Source: Metarhizium brunneum
Lineage: Eukaryota; Ascomycota; Sordariomycetes; Hypocreales; Clavicipitaceae
DNA: 64,000 bases
Direction of reading: 5' to 3'
Assembly: GCF_013426205.1 (NCBI RefSeq)
Contig: NC_089427.1
Location: 682,001-746,000, forward strand
Shown: positions 22,643 through 35,300 of the stretch, piece after piece
Layout: each line of letters starts with the position of its first letter
Position numbering within the stretch: position 1 is the first letter of the stretch
The notes under the pieces: generated by a model
What the model was told of the DNA's origin: nothing
What the model saw: the letters and a program-made list of their open reading frames with translations, nothing else
Database searches by the model: none
Made by a program: the position numbers and the translations under genes

Positions 22643-25600
22643 ATGGATCATGACGGAACACATAGATTGAGCCGCGGCGACGGCACGTCTGCGGCAAACG
22701 GTTCAACGACGTTATACCGCCTGAACTCCAACCAGAGCAGCTCCAGTGTATTCGAAGATGTTGAAATGGCACACGACGAGGTACACATCTCATGACGAAG
22801 AAGGCTATTTACCTACTTGACTCACACATCTATCTAACTGCAATGTCAATAGCTCTACTCAGGCCCCGTGGCCGAAAGTTTACCCAGCAGTGTTTCTGCA
22901 TTCTCCCACCGCCGAGCCCGTGCTGGCTCGACAGCTAGCTTCACATATTACGAGGAGCCTGAGATACCAGAAAGCGAGGAAGAGCCAGGCGCCTTTACCG
23001 ACCTAAGTGAAAGTTTTGTTAGACGGAGCCTCAGCGATCTTGGCGACCTCGAGTTTGGCATCGAGGACGAGGAGGACTCAGCGGACCGAGAATATTTGGC
23101 AACCCACGATGATTACATGTTAAGGCGTCGTTCGTCAGCACAATCGCGAGATTCCGTTCACGCACATCTTCTCCGTAGAGACAGCACGGCCACTGTTGCT
23201 AGTGCTCGCGCCGAAGGGCGAAGTAGCCAGAAGATATACATGGCAAACGAGGATTTGACCATTGTCGTAGCCGGTTTCCGGACGAGTACAGTAGGTTTTT
23301 TAATCTACACAGCCCTGTGCTTCCTTACTGGCGGGATCGCATTTCTGCTCCTTCGCTGGCTGCCTCGTTGGTATATCGCCATTGTTGGACGGCCCTGTTC
23401 TTTGAGGAATTGTGATTGGGTGGTCATTGAAAACCAATGGGGTGAGTTGAGCATCATCCAGGTCACGACCCAAGAATATGGTAGACCTGTCTCATCGGTG
23501 TTTGGTATACCGGAGAAGCCATTTCTCAACAGCCTCGACGATGACAACGACCCACTTATTGACCATCTTCGCTCGCTGGATTACCGCTATGTTCGACTTT
23601 ATTTTCATCCCATTGAAGATAAATTTGTTTTGTCTGCTGGGTGGAAAGATCCGGAATGGACAGATGCACGACTTGTTCGATCAGGCTTGGACAGCGACGA
23701 TAAGATTATACGTGAAGCCATCTTTGGCAACAATCTGATCGACATCGAACAGAAAACCATCAGTCAATTACTTGTAGACGAGGTATTGAGCCTTTGTGAT
23801 CCCCCATACTAGCAAGCTGATGAATCATTGAACACGGCTAATCGAGTTGACCAGGTCCTTCACCCCTTCTATATATTTCAGATTGGTAGCCTGATTCTTT
23901 GGTCTCTGGACTCTTACTATTATTATGCCGTATGCATATTCATCATGTCCGTGGCTAGTATATCTGCGACTCTAATCGAGACACGTGCTGTAAGTTCAAC
24001 AAACTAAAAACAGGAAGAAACGCGAGCTAATATTACCAGACAATGCTGCGTCTTCGTGAAATCTCCCGGTTCGAATGCGATGTACGAGTTCTCAGAAACG
24101 GATTTTGTATGGCCGCCAAATGAACTCGCAACCTCATCAGGACAGAAATACTAATCAGCATACAGGGAAATACGTGCCGTCCGGCGACCTGGTCCCAGGA
24201 GATATTTATGAATTGAGCGACCCGAACCTGTCACAGTTCCCGAGTGACAGTCTCTTACTTACCGGTGACTGTATTGTCAATGAGAGTATGCTTACTGGTA
24301 AGGGATGACAATTAACGTCAATACGGAGTACATCTGACGAGAGTAGGCGAGTCCGTCCCAGTTTCCAAGATCCCCGCTACGGATGAAACGCTATGTTCCA
24401 TGGACCTTGCGGCTGCTTCAGTATCCCCTGAGATCGCACGGCATTTTCTATACTGTGGAACGAAAATAATTCGGACTAGACGACCCCAGGAGGGCGAAGA
24501 TGAAGATGCCGTGGCTTTAGCTCTTGTTGTTAGAACAGGGTTCAACACTACTAAAGGGTCCTTGGTACGGTCCATGCTTTTCCCCAAGCCCTCGGGTTTT
24601 AAATTTTACCGAGATTCCTTCAGATACATCAGTGTTATGGCCATTGTTGCCGTGCTGGGCTTTATCATGTCTTTTGTCAATTTTCTAAGGCTGGAACTTG
24701 CATGGCACTTTATTATTGTTCGTGCTCTTGATTTAATCACGATCGTTGTACCACCTGCTCTACCGGCGACACTGACAATTGGCACGAACTTTGCCTTATC
24801 GCGCCTGAAGAAAAAACAAATTTTTTGTATCAGTCCCCAGAGAGTTAACGTGGGAGGAAAAATCGACGTAATGTGCTTTGATAAAACAGGCACATTGACA
24901 GAGGATGGCCTCGATGTTCTCGGACTTCGCATCAGCCTGGGAGAAGGCGAAAAGTTCAGCGAGCTCTTGTCTCGAGCACCTGTCCTTGGAAATAGAGGCA
25001 TCACACCCAAAAGCAAGACCACTGTCCAAGCGGCACTTTACACAATGGCAACATGCCACTCTCTCAGATCAGTTGACGGAGACCTCGTTGGTGATCCCCT
25101 GGATCAAAAGATGTTCGAATTCACTGGCTGGTCGTTTGAAGAGGGAAAACAGAGAACCGTGGAGGGTGGTGATGATGATGAACAAAGCGGACTGACGCCA
25201 TCGATTGCTCGTCCACCAGATGTATGGAACCCTCGGCTCTTCCAACGATGATCTTTTACCACTGACATAGAAGGAGGAAGAATTCTACCGAGCTAGGTGT
25301 CTTGAAGTCCTTTGAGTTTATATCTCAACTTCGGAGAGCGAGTGTCATTACGCGACATTTTGGCCAAAAAAGCGGTGACATTTTTGTCAAAGGTGCTCCC
25401 GAGGCAATGAGAGAGATTTGTCGCCCAGAAAGTTGTTAGTAGCTCCTGGCTATCGGTGCTTGTGTCACGCGTTGAGACCTGACTGACCCTGAACAGTTCC
25501 CGATGGATATGACGACCTGCTCTCATACTATACTCATAAAGGTTACCGAGTGATTGGCTGTGCCACCAGACATCTTCCCAAGCTTAGTTGGGTCAAGGCA

Positions 25601-27390
25601 CAAAAAATGACCAGGTTGGAGGTTGAGAGCAATCTCGATTTCGTTGGGTTCATCATTTTTGAGAATAAGTTGAAACCTACAACGGAGGGTGTCTTGAAAG
25701 AACTCTTGGATTCAAATATCGGTACAATAATGGTTACCGGAGATAATATTCTAACAGCCATCAGTGTTGCACGCGAGTCGGGATTACTGGATAGACAGGC
25801 ACATTGTTTTGTACCCCGATTTGTGCGAGGTAGGACACCATGGCCCGACATGAGGTCATGAACAAATAGCTAATCTCTGTGATTCCATTGTTTAGGAGAC
25901 GCTCGTGACCCTATGGCCGAGCTGCAGTGGGAGAGCATTGACAACAACCGCTTTTGTCTTGACAAGCTAACCTTGCTAGTGAGTTTCTCTATAGCGGGAA
26001 CTTGACTAATATGCCCTTCTAACCCTATCACAAAGCCGCTCCCCGCGCCACCCGAGGAAGATGTCTCCCTCCCATACGATATCTCGAACCTGCAGAACTT
26101 TTCCCTAGCCGTTAGTGGAGAGGCGTTTCGTTGGATCGTGGATTATTCATCCCCGGATGTTTTGCAACGCGTATGTGTTCAATGGTCTTGTGCTGTGATG
26201 TGAAGTTGACCTTGTTGAATAGGTGCTCGTCCGAGGGAAAATATTCGCCAGAATGTCTCCGGACGAAAAGCATGAACTTGTGGAAAAGCTACAAAGCATC
26301 GACTTTTGCTGTGGTTTTTGTGGCGACGGGGCTAACGATTGTGGTGCTTTGAAGGCCGCTGATGTTGGCATATCCCTTTCTGAGGCAGAAGCTTCTGTTG
26401 CCGCTCCCTTTACGTCTCGTGTATTCGACATTCGGTGTGTGCCTGAAGTTATTAGGTATGCTTGCTGCTTCCTGTCAGCTTCTCTCTCCCCCCACCTCTT
26501 CCTCCCTCTTTTACTCCATTTTCTTTCCTTTCCGTTATATTTTGGCTCGTTTCTCAAGTTTTAATGATTATTAGGGAGGGGAGAGCGGCACTCGTGACCA
26601 GTTTCAGTTGTTTCAAATACATGAGTTTGTATTCGGCTATACAGTTCACGTCGGTCAGCTTTCTCTATGCTAAGGCGTCTAATTTGGGCGATTTTCAATT
26701 TCTCTTTATTGATTTGCTTCTCATCTTACCCATCGCTATATTTATGGGCTGGGCAGGACCAGCTCCATTGCTTTGTCGCAAACGGCCAACCGCGGATCTC
26801 GTCTCTCGCAAAGTTTTAACGCCCCTTCTTGGGCTCATGGCTATCTGCGTTCTTATTCAAGGGGCCGCTTTTCTCGCCGTAAGAGAGCAAGCGTGGTACA
26901 AACCGCCCAAGGTCGGACATGACGAACCAAATATTAAAAACTCGGAGAACACGGCACTTTTCTTGTCGTCTTGTTTTGAGTATATATTATCCGGAGTTGT
27001 ATTGAATGCAGGGCCACCGTTCAGGCAGAATAGTGCGAATAACTGTGAGAGAGTTGCACCAAGATCCCGCAATGATAGAAATTATACCGCTAACTTTAAA
27101 CAGGGCCTTTCACTCTCACTATCGCGGCTGCGCTGATGATAACTGTTTACATGGTAGTTGGCCCTGCACACTGGATTAAGGAACTCATGGAACTTAGTTA
27201 TATGGAGTGGGATTATAAACTATTTCTCATTGTCTTGGGCCTGGCGTACTTTGCTTTTGCTTGGATCTTCGAAAAGTATTTGGCAATGCGATTGGCAAGA
27301 GTCATTGGTCATGCCAAGCAGCGAATTACGGGAAGGGCAAAAATGCGCAAGAAGTATAAAGTCATACGTGAAGAAATGTGGAAATATTAA
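22643..27390 (+). CDS. YPK9: P5B-type ATPase (Ypk9/ATP13A2-like)
   Basis: Thirteen exons give 1319 residues: 22643-22780, 22853-23782, 23855-23989, 24040-24106, 24166-24297, 24347-25221, 25281-25434, 25497-25829, 25896-25978, 26036-26170, 26223-26455, 26575-27032 and 27104-27390. A long acidic, Ser-rich cytosolic N-terminus precedes the first hydrophobic segments. [10 protein letters not shown] is the dephosphorylation loop. [13 protein letters not shown] is the P5B membrane signature (P5A pumps have PPELP). [14 protein letters not shown] carries the phosphorylated Asp near residue 645, and [18 protein letters not shown] the hinge. P5B pumps sit in vacuolar or lysosomal membranes and export polyamines to the cytosol in animals; the same role here is inference. 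The exon 6-7 joint uses a less usual AAG acceptor chosen to keep the frame into [10 protein letters not shown]. Confidence 0.93.
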
Positions 27391-27801
27391 AGTTTTGTGG
27401 TTGGTAGCAGGATATAGACAACATTGAACGTAATACTACAATTAGAATTGCAGGTCTGTGCGTATGTGTATCACTTCTGTTGGTGAAGTAGGGGCGGGGG
27501 GGCCGCCTGGGGTTTGCCGTGGATAAAGTCTGGTGCGTCAGGTCAGTCTATGACCTCACCTCCTCATCTGACTACATCCATTTGACTCATCCGCCACACT
27601 GAACCAGGCCCTGACAACTGCTATACGTATGAAACCAATCTGAAATAGTTTGGCAACATTGGCAGTCTGTACTTCTATCTTCCCACATCTTTTCTTCTAG
27701 AGTACTGCCCTCTCTTCTGCAACCAATACTTCAACTACCAGCCTGCGGGGATTGAGAGCCACCGAGGATCCCGAGGACTTCATCATTACGAGCATCCAAA
27801 C
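27391..27801. other. Intergenic, ATPase to methyltransferase
   Basis: ATPase 3' UTR and methyltransferase promoter. The last 90 bases are open in the frame of the downstream start codon and lack an in-frame stop, but they have no ATG. Confidence 0.4.
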
Positions 27802-29227
27802 ATGAACTACGGTATGTGGCAAGTTGCTATACAGTTTAAATTGACTATCGGCGGATTGTTACCGTAGATTGTACCATGGACCAACCCTTCTGTCCTCGTA
27901 CTGTGTCCAACACAGCATATGTTTTCTGAATTTTTCTAACGCTCAATTCATGTCGTCATGCGCGGTCAGAATGGATTTTAGATCGGGGGTATTTGCCCCA
28001 TGCTCTTATCAGATTAGGGATTCGGAAACAGCTTCAGGAGCGGTTGAGAACAATTGAAAGCAAGTCTCTCACCGACGCATGCGAAACTAAGATGTCATAT
28101 ATCGAGAGGCTCAGGACTCGGCCAATGGCTATTGCCACAGACACGGCTAATAAGCAACACTATGAAGTTGGAACTGGTGTCCTAGCTGCGTGCCTTGGAC
28201 CGCGAATGAAATACTCATGCTGCCTGTACCCACAAGGTGATGAAACACTCGCGCAAGCCGAGACTGCAATGCTGAGGTCGTACATTGACAAGGCAGACTT
28301 GAGAGACGGCATGGATATCCTTGATCTTGGGTAAGTTCTTATGGCGCACATCTTCTTTAGCGAAGAACTACGTTCACTCCATGCGTGCGCCTTGGCGAAG
28401 GGGAAATGGCGATACAAGAGGCAGGCCTTCTAATGTAGCGTATTAGATGTGGCTGGGGCTCAGGAGCATTATATTTCGCCGAGATGCTGCCAAATTCGAA
28501 TATTGTCGCATTTTCAAATTCCAGAACGCAGAAACACTATATCGAATCCGAGGCGGCACGTCGAAATATAACCAATGTCAGAGTAATCACTGGGGATGTT
28601 GTGGACTATGAATTTGAACCCGAAAGCTTTGACCGAATCGTATCCATTGAGGTTAGTTGCACTCCGCCCTTCCATTGTCGTGTGCCAATTCCCTGAACAT
28701 TTTACGATCCCGGTAGCTTTTTGAGCATATGAAAAACTACGAGCTGCTCATGGCCAAGATCTCTCGGGCCTTGAGAGCCGGCGGAAAGCTTTTTGTGCAT
28801 ATATTTGCGCATCACACCACACCGTATGATTACGAAGACGGCTGGATGACGACACATTTTTTCACAGGCGGCACCATGCCCTGTGTTGATCTGCTGCTCT
28901 ACTTTCAGAGGGACTTGTCCATCAAAAGGCAGTGGTGGGTGAACGGGTCACATTACTCAAAGACATGCGAGGTGCGTTCCAAGTAAGCCAATAATAAAGT
29001 ACTAGAATGCCTGTTAATATTACTTCTAGGACTGGTTGTCATTAATGATTTCTAACAGGAAGCAAATGTGGCCGCATCTGGTTGAGACGTACGGAGAACA
29101 AGACGCATTGACTTGGTATAACCGCTGGCAAATATTTTACATGGCTTGCTCAGAATTGTTCGCTTACGGAGGAGGAGACACTTGGGGAGTTGCACAATAT
29201 TTGTTTGAGAAGCCATGCGCTGTTTAG
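27802..29227 (+). CDS. CFA-synthase-like SAM methyltransferase
   Basis: Five exons, 27802-27811, 27970-28330, 28447-28651, 28717-28971 and 29030-29227, give 342 residues. The SAM site [18 protein letters not shown] is split by intron 2. It is followed by [10 protein letters not shown] and the acidic motif [18 protein letters not shown], then [39 protein letters not shown] and, at the end, [17 protein letters not shown] residues ([21 protein letters not shown]). This layout is that of the cyclopropane fatty acid synthase and coclaurine N-methyltransferase group; the substrate here is not known. The N-terminal helix [23 protein letters not shown] is typical of the group. The first exon has only 10 coding bases. 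Confidence 0.88.
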
Positions 29228-29331
29228 AGATTGTTTTTAGGGCCTTAATCCCAGTGTGCGTTATACAGATAATATACTTCCAGCTAGACATTGCCAGTCA
29301 TACTTCCAACCCTGGTGTTGGCCGCCGGCCT

Positions 29332-29705
29332 CTAGTGGTCCCAAGGGTGTTTCCAGCCCATCAAAACGGGTCCTGTTGCTTCAAAATTAGTAGATATTCC
29401 ATGGGGATAATATACCTCGAGATTGAATGGTATATTCGGCGACTATTAGGGGAGTGTGAATCGTCGAATATGGCATACCGTCTTTCTTAGCCCTGTACAT
29501 CAACTATTTTCCACGACCCCATTAGCATATATCAATAGTAACATAGTTTTCGGAGTTGCATCTTGCGGTTGGATATACGAGATTCAAAATGCAATATAGC
29601 GCAGATTGTGTTACTCACCCAGAACCACATTCCGGCACCAAGAGCAGTGGCCGTCAACCGATAAATAGGCGCCACATGCGGAACAGGAGGTTTAGGGGGA
29701 CCCAT
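29332..29705 (-). CDS. Small single-TM protein, complex I accessory-like
   Basis: Three exons, 29619-29705, 29479-29503 and 29332-29372, give only 50 residues. The protein starts MGPPKPPVPHVAPIYRLTAT, has one hydrophobic segment around ALGAGMWFWLMY, then RAKKDGP and ends GWKHPWDH. The clean splicing into this conserved-looking end argues for a real gene. Its shape (short Pro-rich start, one membrane helix, basic then His/Trp tail) is like small accessory subunits of mitochondrial NADH:ubiquinone oxidoreductase, and I recall fungal proteins of this type being annotated so; the subunit name is not certain. It is convergent with the methyltransferase, about 100 bp apart. Confidence 0.78.
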
Positions 29706-30659
29706 TGTGTAATATTTTAATCGGAAAAAGGCGTTGTAATGAGGTGTGTCCTGCGGTAAGCTTGATTTTGTCTCCCGCACGGCAAACTGGTGAGACGCTC
29801 TAGTGGAAATTGTCAGTAAGGTCGGCTTCCGGGGACGCATCAAAGAAGAGAGACAAAGTTTGATGATACTTGAAGTACCTTTGAGTGGCTTAAAAAACCG
29901 GCTCCTCTATTGTCGTTCTGTGTCGATTACCCTTGACCGGATGCTGGAGACGACGTGGAAGGTCTGATGCGTTGAAACTTGACGATCCGGAGATACTAGA
30001 TTGCTTAGTAAGTTTTATTTCTCGACTCTGACTGGTTGACGTCGGCCTCTGGCTGTTAGGTATCGTCGCATAATGACCTTGGTGTATTGGTACTTCTGCA
30101 ACACCCAGCTAGCGGGGGCTGGTTTCCGAGCTGGTACGGAGTACAACATGGGATAGCAGGTAGGAGGACCTCAAATCTCTAGAGCACGAAGCCTTGAATC
30201 CAAACCAGCCGCGCCTACGCTTGAAGACGATTTGTTCTACCCCATGCTCCCGATAGCATATTCTTGTTAATGATCACGTTCTTTCTTGGCGTAATGGGTC
30301 TTATGAATTCGTTCAGCTGTTAGACTCCCAGCCCTGCGACTGCCCCTCACCAACAAAACTGATTCGGACACGTTGGCATGTGAGTCCGGCAGCGTGTCCT
30401 AGCTTCAGCCTTGTTCATGGTGGTAGAGACCTCCGTTTTTATCACAACACCTACTAACATACTCTATTGTCACGACTATTCAGTATATTTGAATTTCGAT
30501 TTAACCTGTGTTGACCTGTCCTCCCAGCTCGCCACTTACTTTGCAGGCAAGGTTGGCGTCCTGTTAGCTTCCCTGCGAAACTGAAGAGCCTCCCTCTCCC
30601 TTCCGACAACGCACGCTGCGTCATCCGCTGTGCATTAATCCTGTGTTCCGGCCGCAGCT
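29706..30659. other. Divergent promoter region
   Basis: Between the 50-residue protein gene (minus) and the E2 gene (plus). No coding region supported. One GGTACGGAGTAC motif lies at 30133-30144. The stretch at about 30580-30660, rich in C, should be the E2 5' UTR. Confidence 0.45.
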
Positions 30660-31817
30660 ATGGCAACAAAACCGAATAATTCTACTCCTCAAGTCAGCTC
30701 CAAGTCGCCAACAATTCGGAGAATCCGTAAGTGCCGAGCCTCCCAAGGCCCTATGCGACGTGCGCTCTCTTGCGACTGTTTCTTGTAATATGCGGATGAT
30801 CTAACAATTTTCCGAGATAAGTACGCGAAGCCGCCGAGATCTCTAACTCTCCTTCTCCCGATTATACGGCCGAGCCTCTCGAGACTGATCTGTTCGAATG
30901 GCACTTTACTCTGCGCGGTCCTCCAAACTCTGTTTATGGCGAGGGTATCTATCATGGCCGAATAGTCCTCCCACCCACGTATCCATTGCGACCGCCAAGC
31001 TTCCGATTTACCACGCCTAATGGCCGATTCGAAGCGAATCGCGAGATTTGTCTTAGTATCAGTGGCCATCACGAAGAGACATGGCAGCCGGCTTGGGGCA
31101 TCCGAACTGCAATTGTAGCGTATGTTTCATCACCACTGGACATTGCCATTTCTATATTGGTGTACGGTAATTCTGACAAGTTCGTTTTCCCCACACAGAC
31201 TTCGCAGCTTCATGGAAACGGACGCTCGCGGACAACTTGGTGGATTAGACACAACGGAGGAGGTTCGCCGCCGCCTTGCTCGTGAATCCCGCACTTTTAG
31301 GTGTTCTACATGTGCCCGGTCAAATGCAGATATCATATCGGAAACTGAAAGACAGTCTGAAGAATCGAGTTCCCCGGCCAAAAATGACGTCAAAGTGCCC
31401 ACGGAATTAAGTATGGGCTGGAGAGATGAAATGGAGTCTAGGCAGCAAGATGATGGCCGTGAATCGAGGGCTCTGGATCGGTCTCAGGTCCCTGAGGACC
31501 CCGACTCTGATTCTGCGGAACTTGCGGAAGGCTTTGTACAGACAGTGCCTGTCAACAGGGGTAGTGCTGAACTACCACAAATGACTTCCATACCCGAGGA
31601 GCGTGGATCGTCTTCTTCAGGCGTACCGACAGCGTCCCGTGTCTCCTCATCAAGGGATATCGACCGAACATCCACTCAAGTATCACAACAGGGACAAAGG
31701 CGGCCAGCCACAATGGGTTCACGAGGTGATGGGGTCCCGCTATGGATTGACCGAGCTATCGTGGCCTTGGTGATTGTTCTAGCTGCACTTCTTCTTAAAG
31801 TATTGTTCGGCATCTAA
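30660..31817 (+). CDS. Membrane-anchored ubiquitin-conjugating enzyme (UBE2J/Ubc6 group)
   Basis: Three exons, 30660-30726, 30822-31119 and 31199-31817, give 327 residues. The UBC fold covers about residues 22-150, with FEWHFTLRGPPNSVYGEGIYHGRI, LPPTYPLRPPSFRF and the active-site Cys in REICLSISGHHEETWQPAWG. That active-site context, with no HPN motif, is typical of the Ubc6/UBE2J group. A long Ser/Thr/Glu-rich linker follows, and the protein ends in a single hydrophobic tail anchor (ALVIVLAALLLKVLFGI) for the ER membrane. Family members work with ER ligases in degradation of misfolded proteins. The longer linker and a GLDTTEEVRRRLARES stretch after the core fit UBE2J1 rather than yeast Ubc6, but I did not resolve which. 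Confidence 0.92.
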
Positions 31818-32311
31818 ATTCAGCGTCGGCGTTGGTGGAGTCTCGAAGGGGAAATACTTACTGGTCAATAGTCGTGCTATGCATCAGGGGTATAGGTTGG
31901 AAGCATACGTTTTTGTTGTCGTCATATGTTGCTTTGCTTTGGTGGTCGCATTTATACCTAAGTATTCATGTTTTTACCGAGTATAGTCCGTTTATGTAGC
32001 CCAGGCAGGACATAGTTGTATAGAGACATGAAATTACTATGGAACCTCTTAAATTATGATTTATTTACAGGCCTTCATTTTGAACGCTTGGGTAAGAAGG
32101 CATCTTAATGTAATAATCAAGCTGTTAGCTTGTTTAGGTAGTCGTTCACGGGTGAAAGGTGCCATTCATTACTACAAATAGTTTCAAACCAAGCAATTCT
32201 CCCTGGTGACGAGGTCCAGCACCCGCGCGTGGTGATACAGCTCTAATAATGACATAACAAGTCACTTCGCCCAGGTCAACCAGGGATTGATGAGCCTGCT
32301 ATTTACTCTCA
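31818..32311. other. Convergent intergenic, E2 and TFIIIC subunit
   Basis: 3' UTRs of two convergent genes. No coding signal seen. Confidence 0.4.
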
Positions 32312-35300
32312 TCATCGACGAAGCCATGGTACAGTCAACCACCACCATTCTCCCACTACCAACCCTACACCGTCTGAGAAGTCGGTCAGTACTCCGGTCT
32401 CTTTGCCCCAACGAGCTATGAGCTGTACTTCGAACTCATCTAAAATCGGATTCAGAGTGCTGCGTATGCCATCGGTATCCATGGATCCTCGGGTCGCCAG
32501 ACTAAAACAGAACGCGCCTAGTATTTCTGACCAACGTTGGTTGTTCGGTTCGCCGAAGAAATCAACCCACTGGGGTAATTCCTTGCTCGGATCTCCTGCC
32601 GGTGGCCCCTTTTCGCAGGCTACGCGCAGCTCGTCAATTTGTTCGTTGTATAGGTAAATCTCTGCTGGTACGGCTTCCAACCCAAAGTGATAATAAGACT
32701 TTGGGTATTTTCGACTTTCATAATTTCCGGGCTCGAAACCGAACGGAATGTAAGGCAGATTTGTCGAGACCAATTTTATTCTTCCAGATGCATTGAGATT
32801 TGTGAGAGCCATCATGGCCCCGTCACCCAATGTGTATGGTATTCGCATCTTTCCCTGCTTTCGGAAAGCATTGTCCATCTTTGTCTTGAAAGCAGCAGCC
32901 TCGTCATACTTTGACTTTTGGGCCATTTTGCCCAGTGTGGCCACGTATCCTTCGTTGAGTCTGTAAGGCCGGCCGCCTAGAAGTGGTTTTTTACTTTTAC
33001 ATATAATCCTTTGTCTTGTTAAAAGTTCGGTGACTTCCTTGAAAAGTGCTGAGGTCTCTTCTTTGTTGCCAGGGGACAACGTGAAGAATTTGTCTCTGAT
33101 TTCTTCCACGGTATATTTTCCGTCTCCCATGCTGCACAGCGACTTGATCCAGGATCTTGCGATTTCCATTTCTTTGAATCGTGCGAGGTCCTCTGAGGCG
33201 TGAGTGTTTCTATCAATGGCGAAGACACCAGGAACTGCGGTGACTGCTTCGAAACGAGAAAAAATAGAGGTTTGAGTATGGAAGAAACGCTCGCGCCAGT
33301 CCTCTCCGGAAGGTTTGATGCTCTCTAGGCTGAAACGGTTGTTGAACAATTCCCTGGAAGATGGAATTTCAAACCCTTCCTCACGAGGTATTTGTAGAGT
33401 CCACCGGATCAGTTTTGCCCAGTCGTAATCTTGAGGCCTATCGAAGTCAATCATTGGTATTTCATTCTGCTCAAGTGCAGTAATAAACCTCTCTTGGAAC
33501 GCGCGTGTGAAATTGGCGATTAACGGGCCCTGTTCCTTTCTCGCCTCAACCCAAAATCTCCGTAGCTGCATTAGCTTCGCGTTTGGGAAGATAACCATGA
33601 GCAAACCCCAGTCAATGGCTTTATCTGCACCACCCATCAATATACGCACAGCAATGAAAGCAGCCATCAGGTCGTCCGTTCCATCAAATGGGTAATCCTC
33701 TGATTCACCCTCATCTTTACTAACAGTGCCAAGTTGCGACACGGAGAGAGGCGTCAATGCACGGGTGGCAAGAGCTACGCGTTTCGCCTTGAAAGTTATA
33801 TTTTCTGGGGGCCGAACGCGTGCGTTTTCGACAACTGCATCTTCAGGCATTTCGAATTCATCATCGCTAGAAGATGATAGGACATAACCGGTCTCGAAAG
33901 AGACACCGTACTGGGTCGGCAGTCCTTCTTCCGGCCAAGTTAGTTCGTAATGGGATGATGATGCGTTTAGATTAGATGGCTCCCCCTGAAAGTCAATCCA
34001 TATGTTGTGAGGACCAGCAGACCCTGGGCCAGATTCTTCGAAAAGTGTCCTCCAGGACATTTCTACCTCGAAGCAGGCTCGAATACTCCTCAAGAACTTC
34101 TGGTAATGGCTGGTACCATTTTCATCGTTGAAGCCTTGTGGTCGGCCCAAGAATGCATACCGTTTATCGATAACCCGATTGAAAGATGCCCACTCAAACC
34201 ATTTGGTATTTGGCATCCATCCTTGGACGGAGAAGCTACCATTAATTGTTTCAAAGTATTGTGTATCCAGGGCTGCCCAAACCCCATTCTGACCTCTCAA
34301 AGTGGTCCGAGGGCTAAACAGCTCTCCGGTTTGAGAGTTGACAATTGGGACTGTCTGCTCTGTGACGTTCTCTTCCGAGCTGAATTGACGTTTCTCCGAG
34401 AGAACAGACACTGAAGACCAGTCATTTGGAGCATCTTGCTCTAGAAACCTGTTTGGCTGGAGGAATTGTACTGTTATTGCTGACGCCATGTTTGGCCGGA
34501 GAAGAGAGGAGTCAGGTAATTCTGAGGGTGAGCCGGATTCCAAATTCGTAGTGGCCCATCTGATATTTTTGCGCTTTTTGGAGATGTAGAAGCCAGGAGT
34601 TTCTATGTCACCAGTCGGTCCCTTTGGTTCAGGCAACCTCCGTTTTCTCCTTTCTCGAGTCTCCGGCCCTTGCTCTTTTTTGGCAGCAATTTGGGCAGCG
34701 TATACTGGAGCGTGCAACACGGCTACCTCTCTGGCCAGCAGCCTACGGCTACGCCCTCCCACTTTGCTGTCGGGCAGCTCGACATCTGCTGCTATTTTAG
34801 GATGCCCACCGGATTCTTGGACTGCATGTGCATTCTTGACTCTATCAAGCAGTTGAAGAGACTCTGGGGAAAAGGCGTCAATGCCAGGCAAGGTTAAGAG
34901 TTGACATTTAGAAAATGATCTGGTAGAATCACGGAACATGTGCCAGTGCTCCATAACAAGGCCTTCTTTCAAGAGATTTTTTAGAGCGGACTGGCATTCG
35001 TCTCTTTTCGGCACGGGTTCCTCTGGATACTCCAAATTCCATGTCGCTGATACATGGTCCCAAAGCAACTTGCCGCCAAGAAGAACCCCGTTCTGATCAC
35101 GGAGCAATCTTTCAATGTAGTGGCGTATGTTGGCTCGGTCGTCTTTGGTCTTTGCACCTCTTGCCTTGGATTTTGTACAAGAAATGGATGCATTGTTAGT
35201 AATAGGGGAGTCAGAACTATGGCTTGCACTTGGTGCCCCCGACGAACCTGCTGTATCGCCGGTATCTGGTTTGCCAACTAGGGGGTACTGGTGTGCCTGG

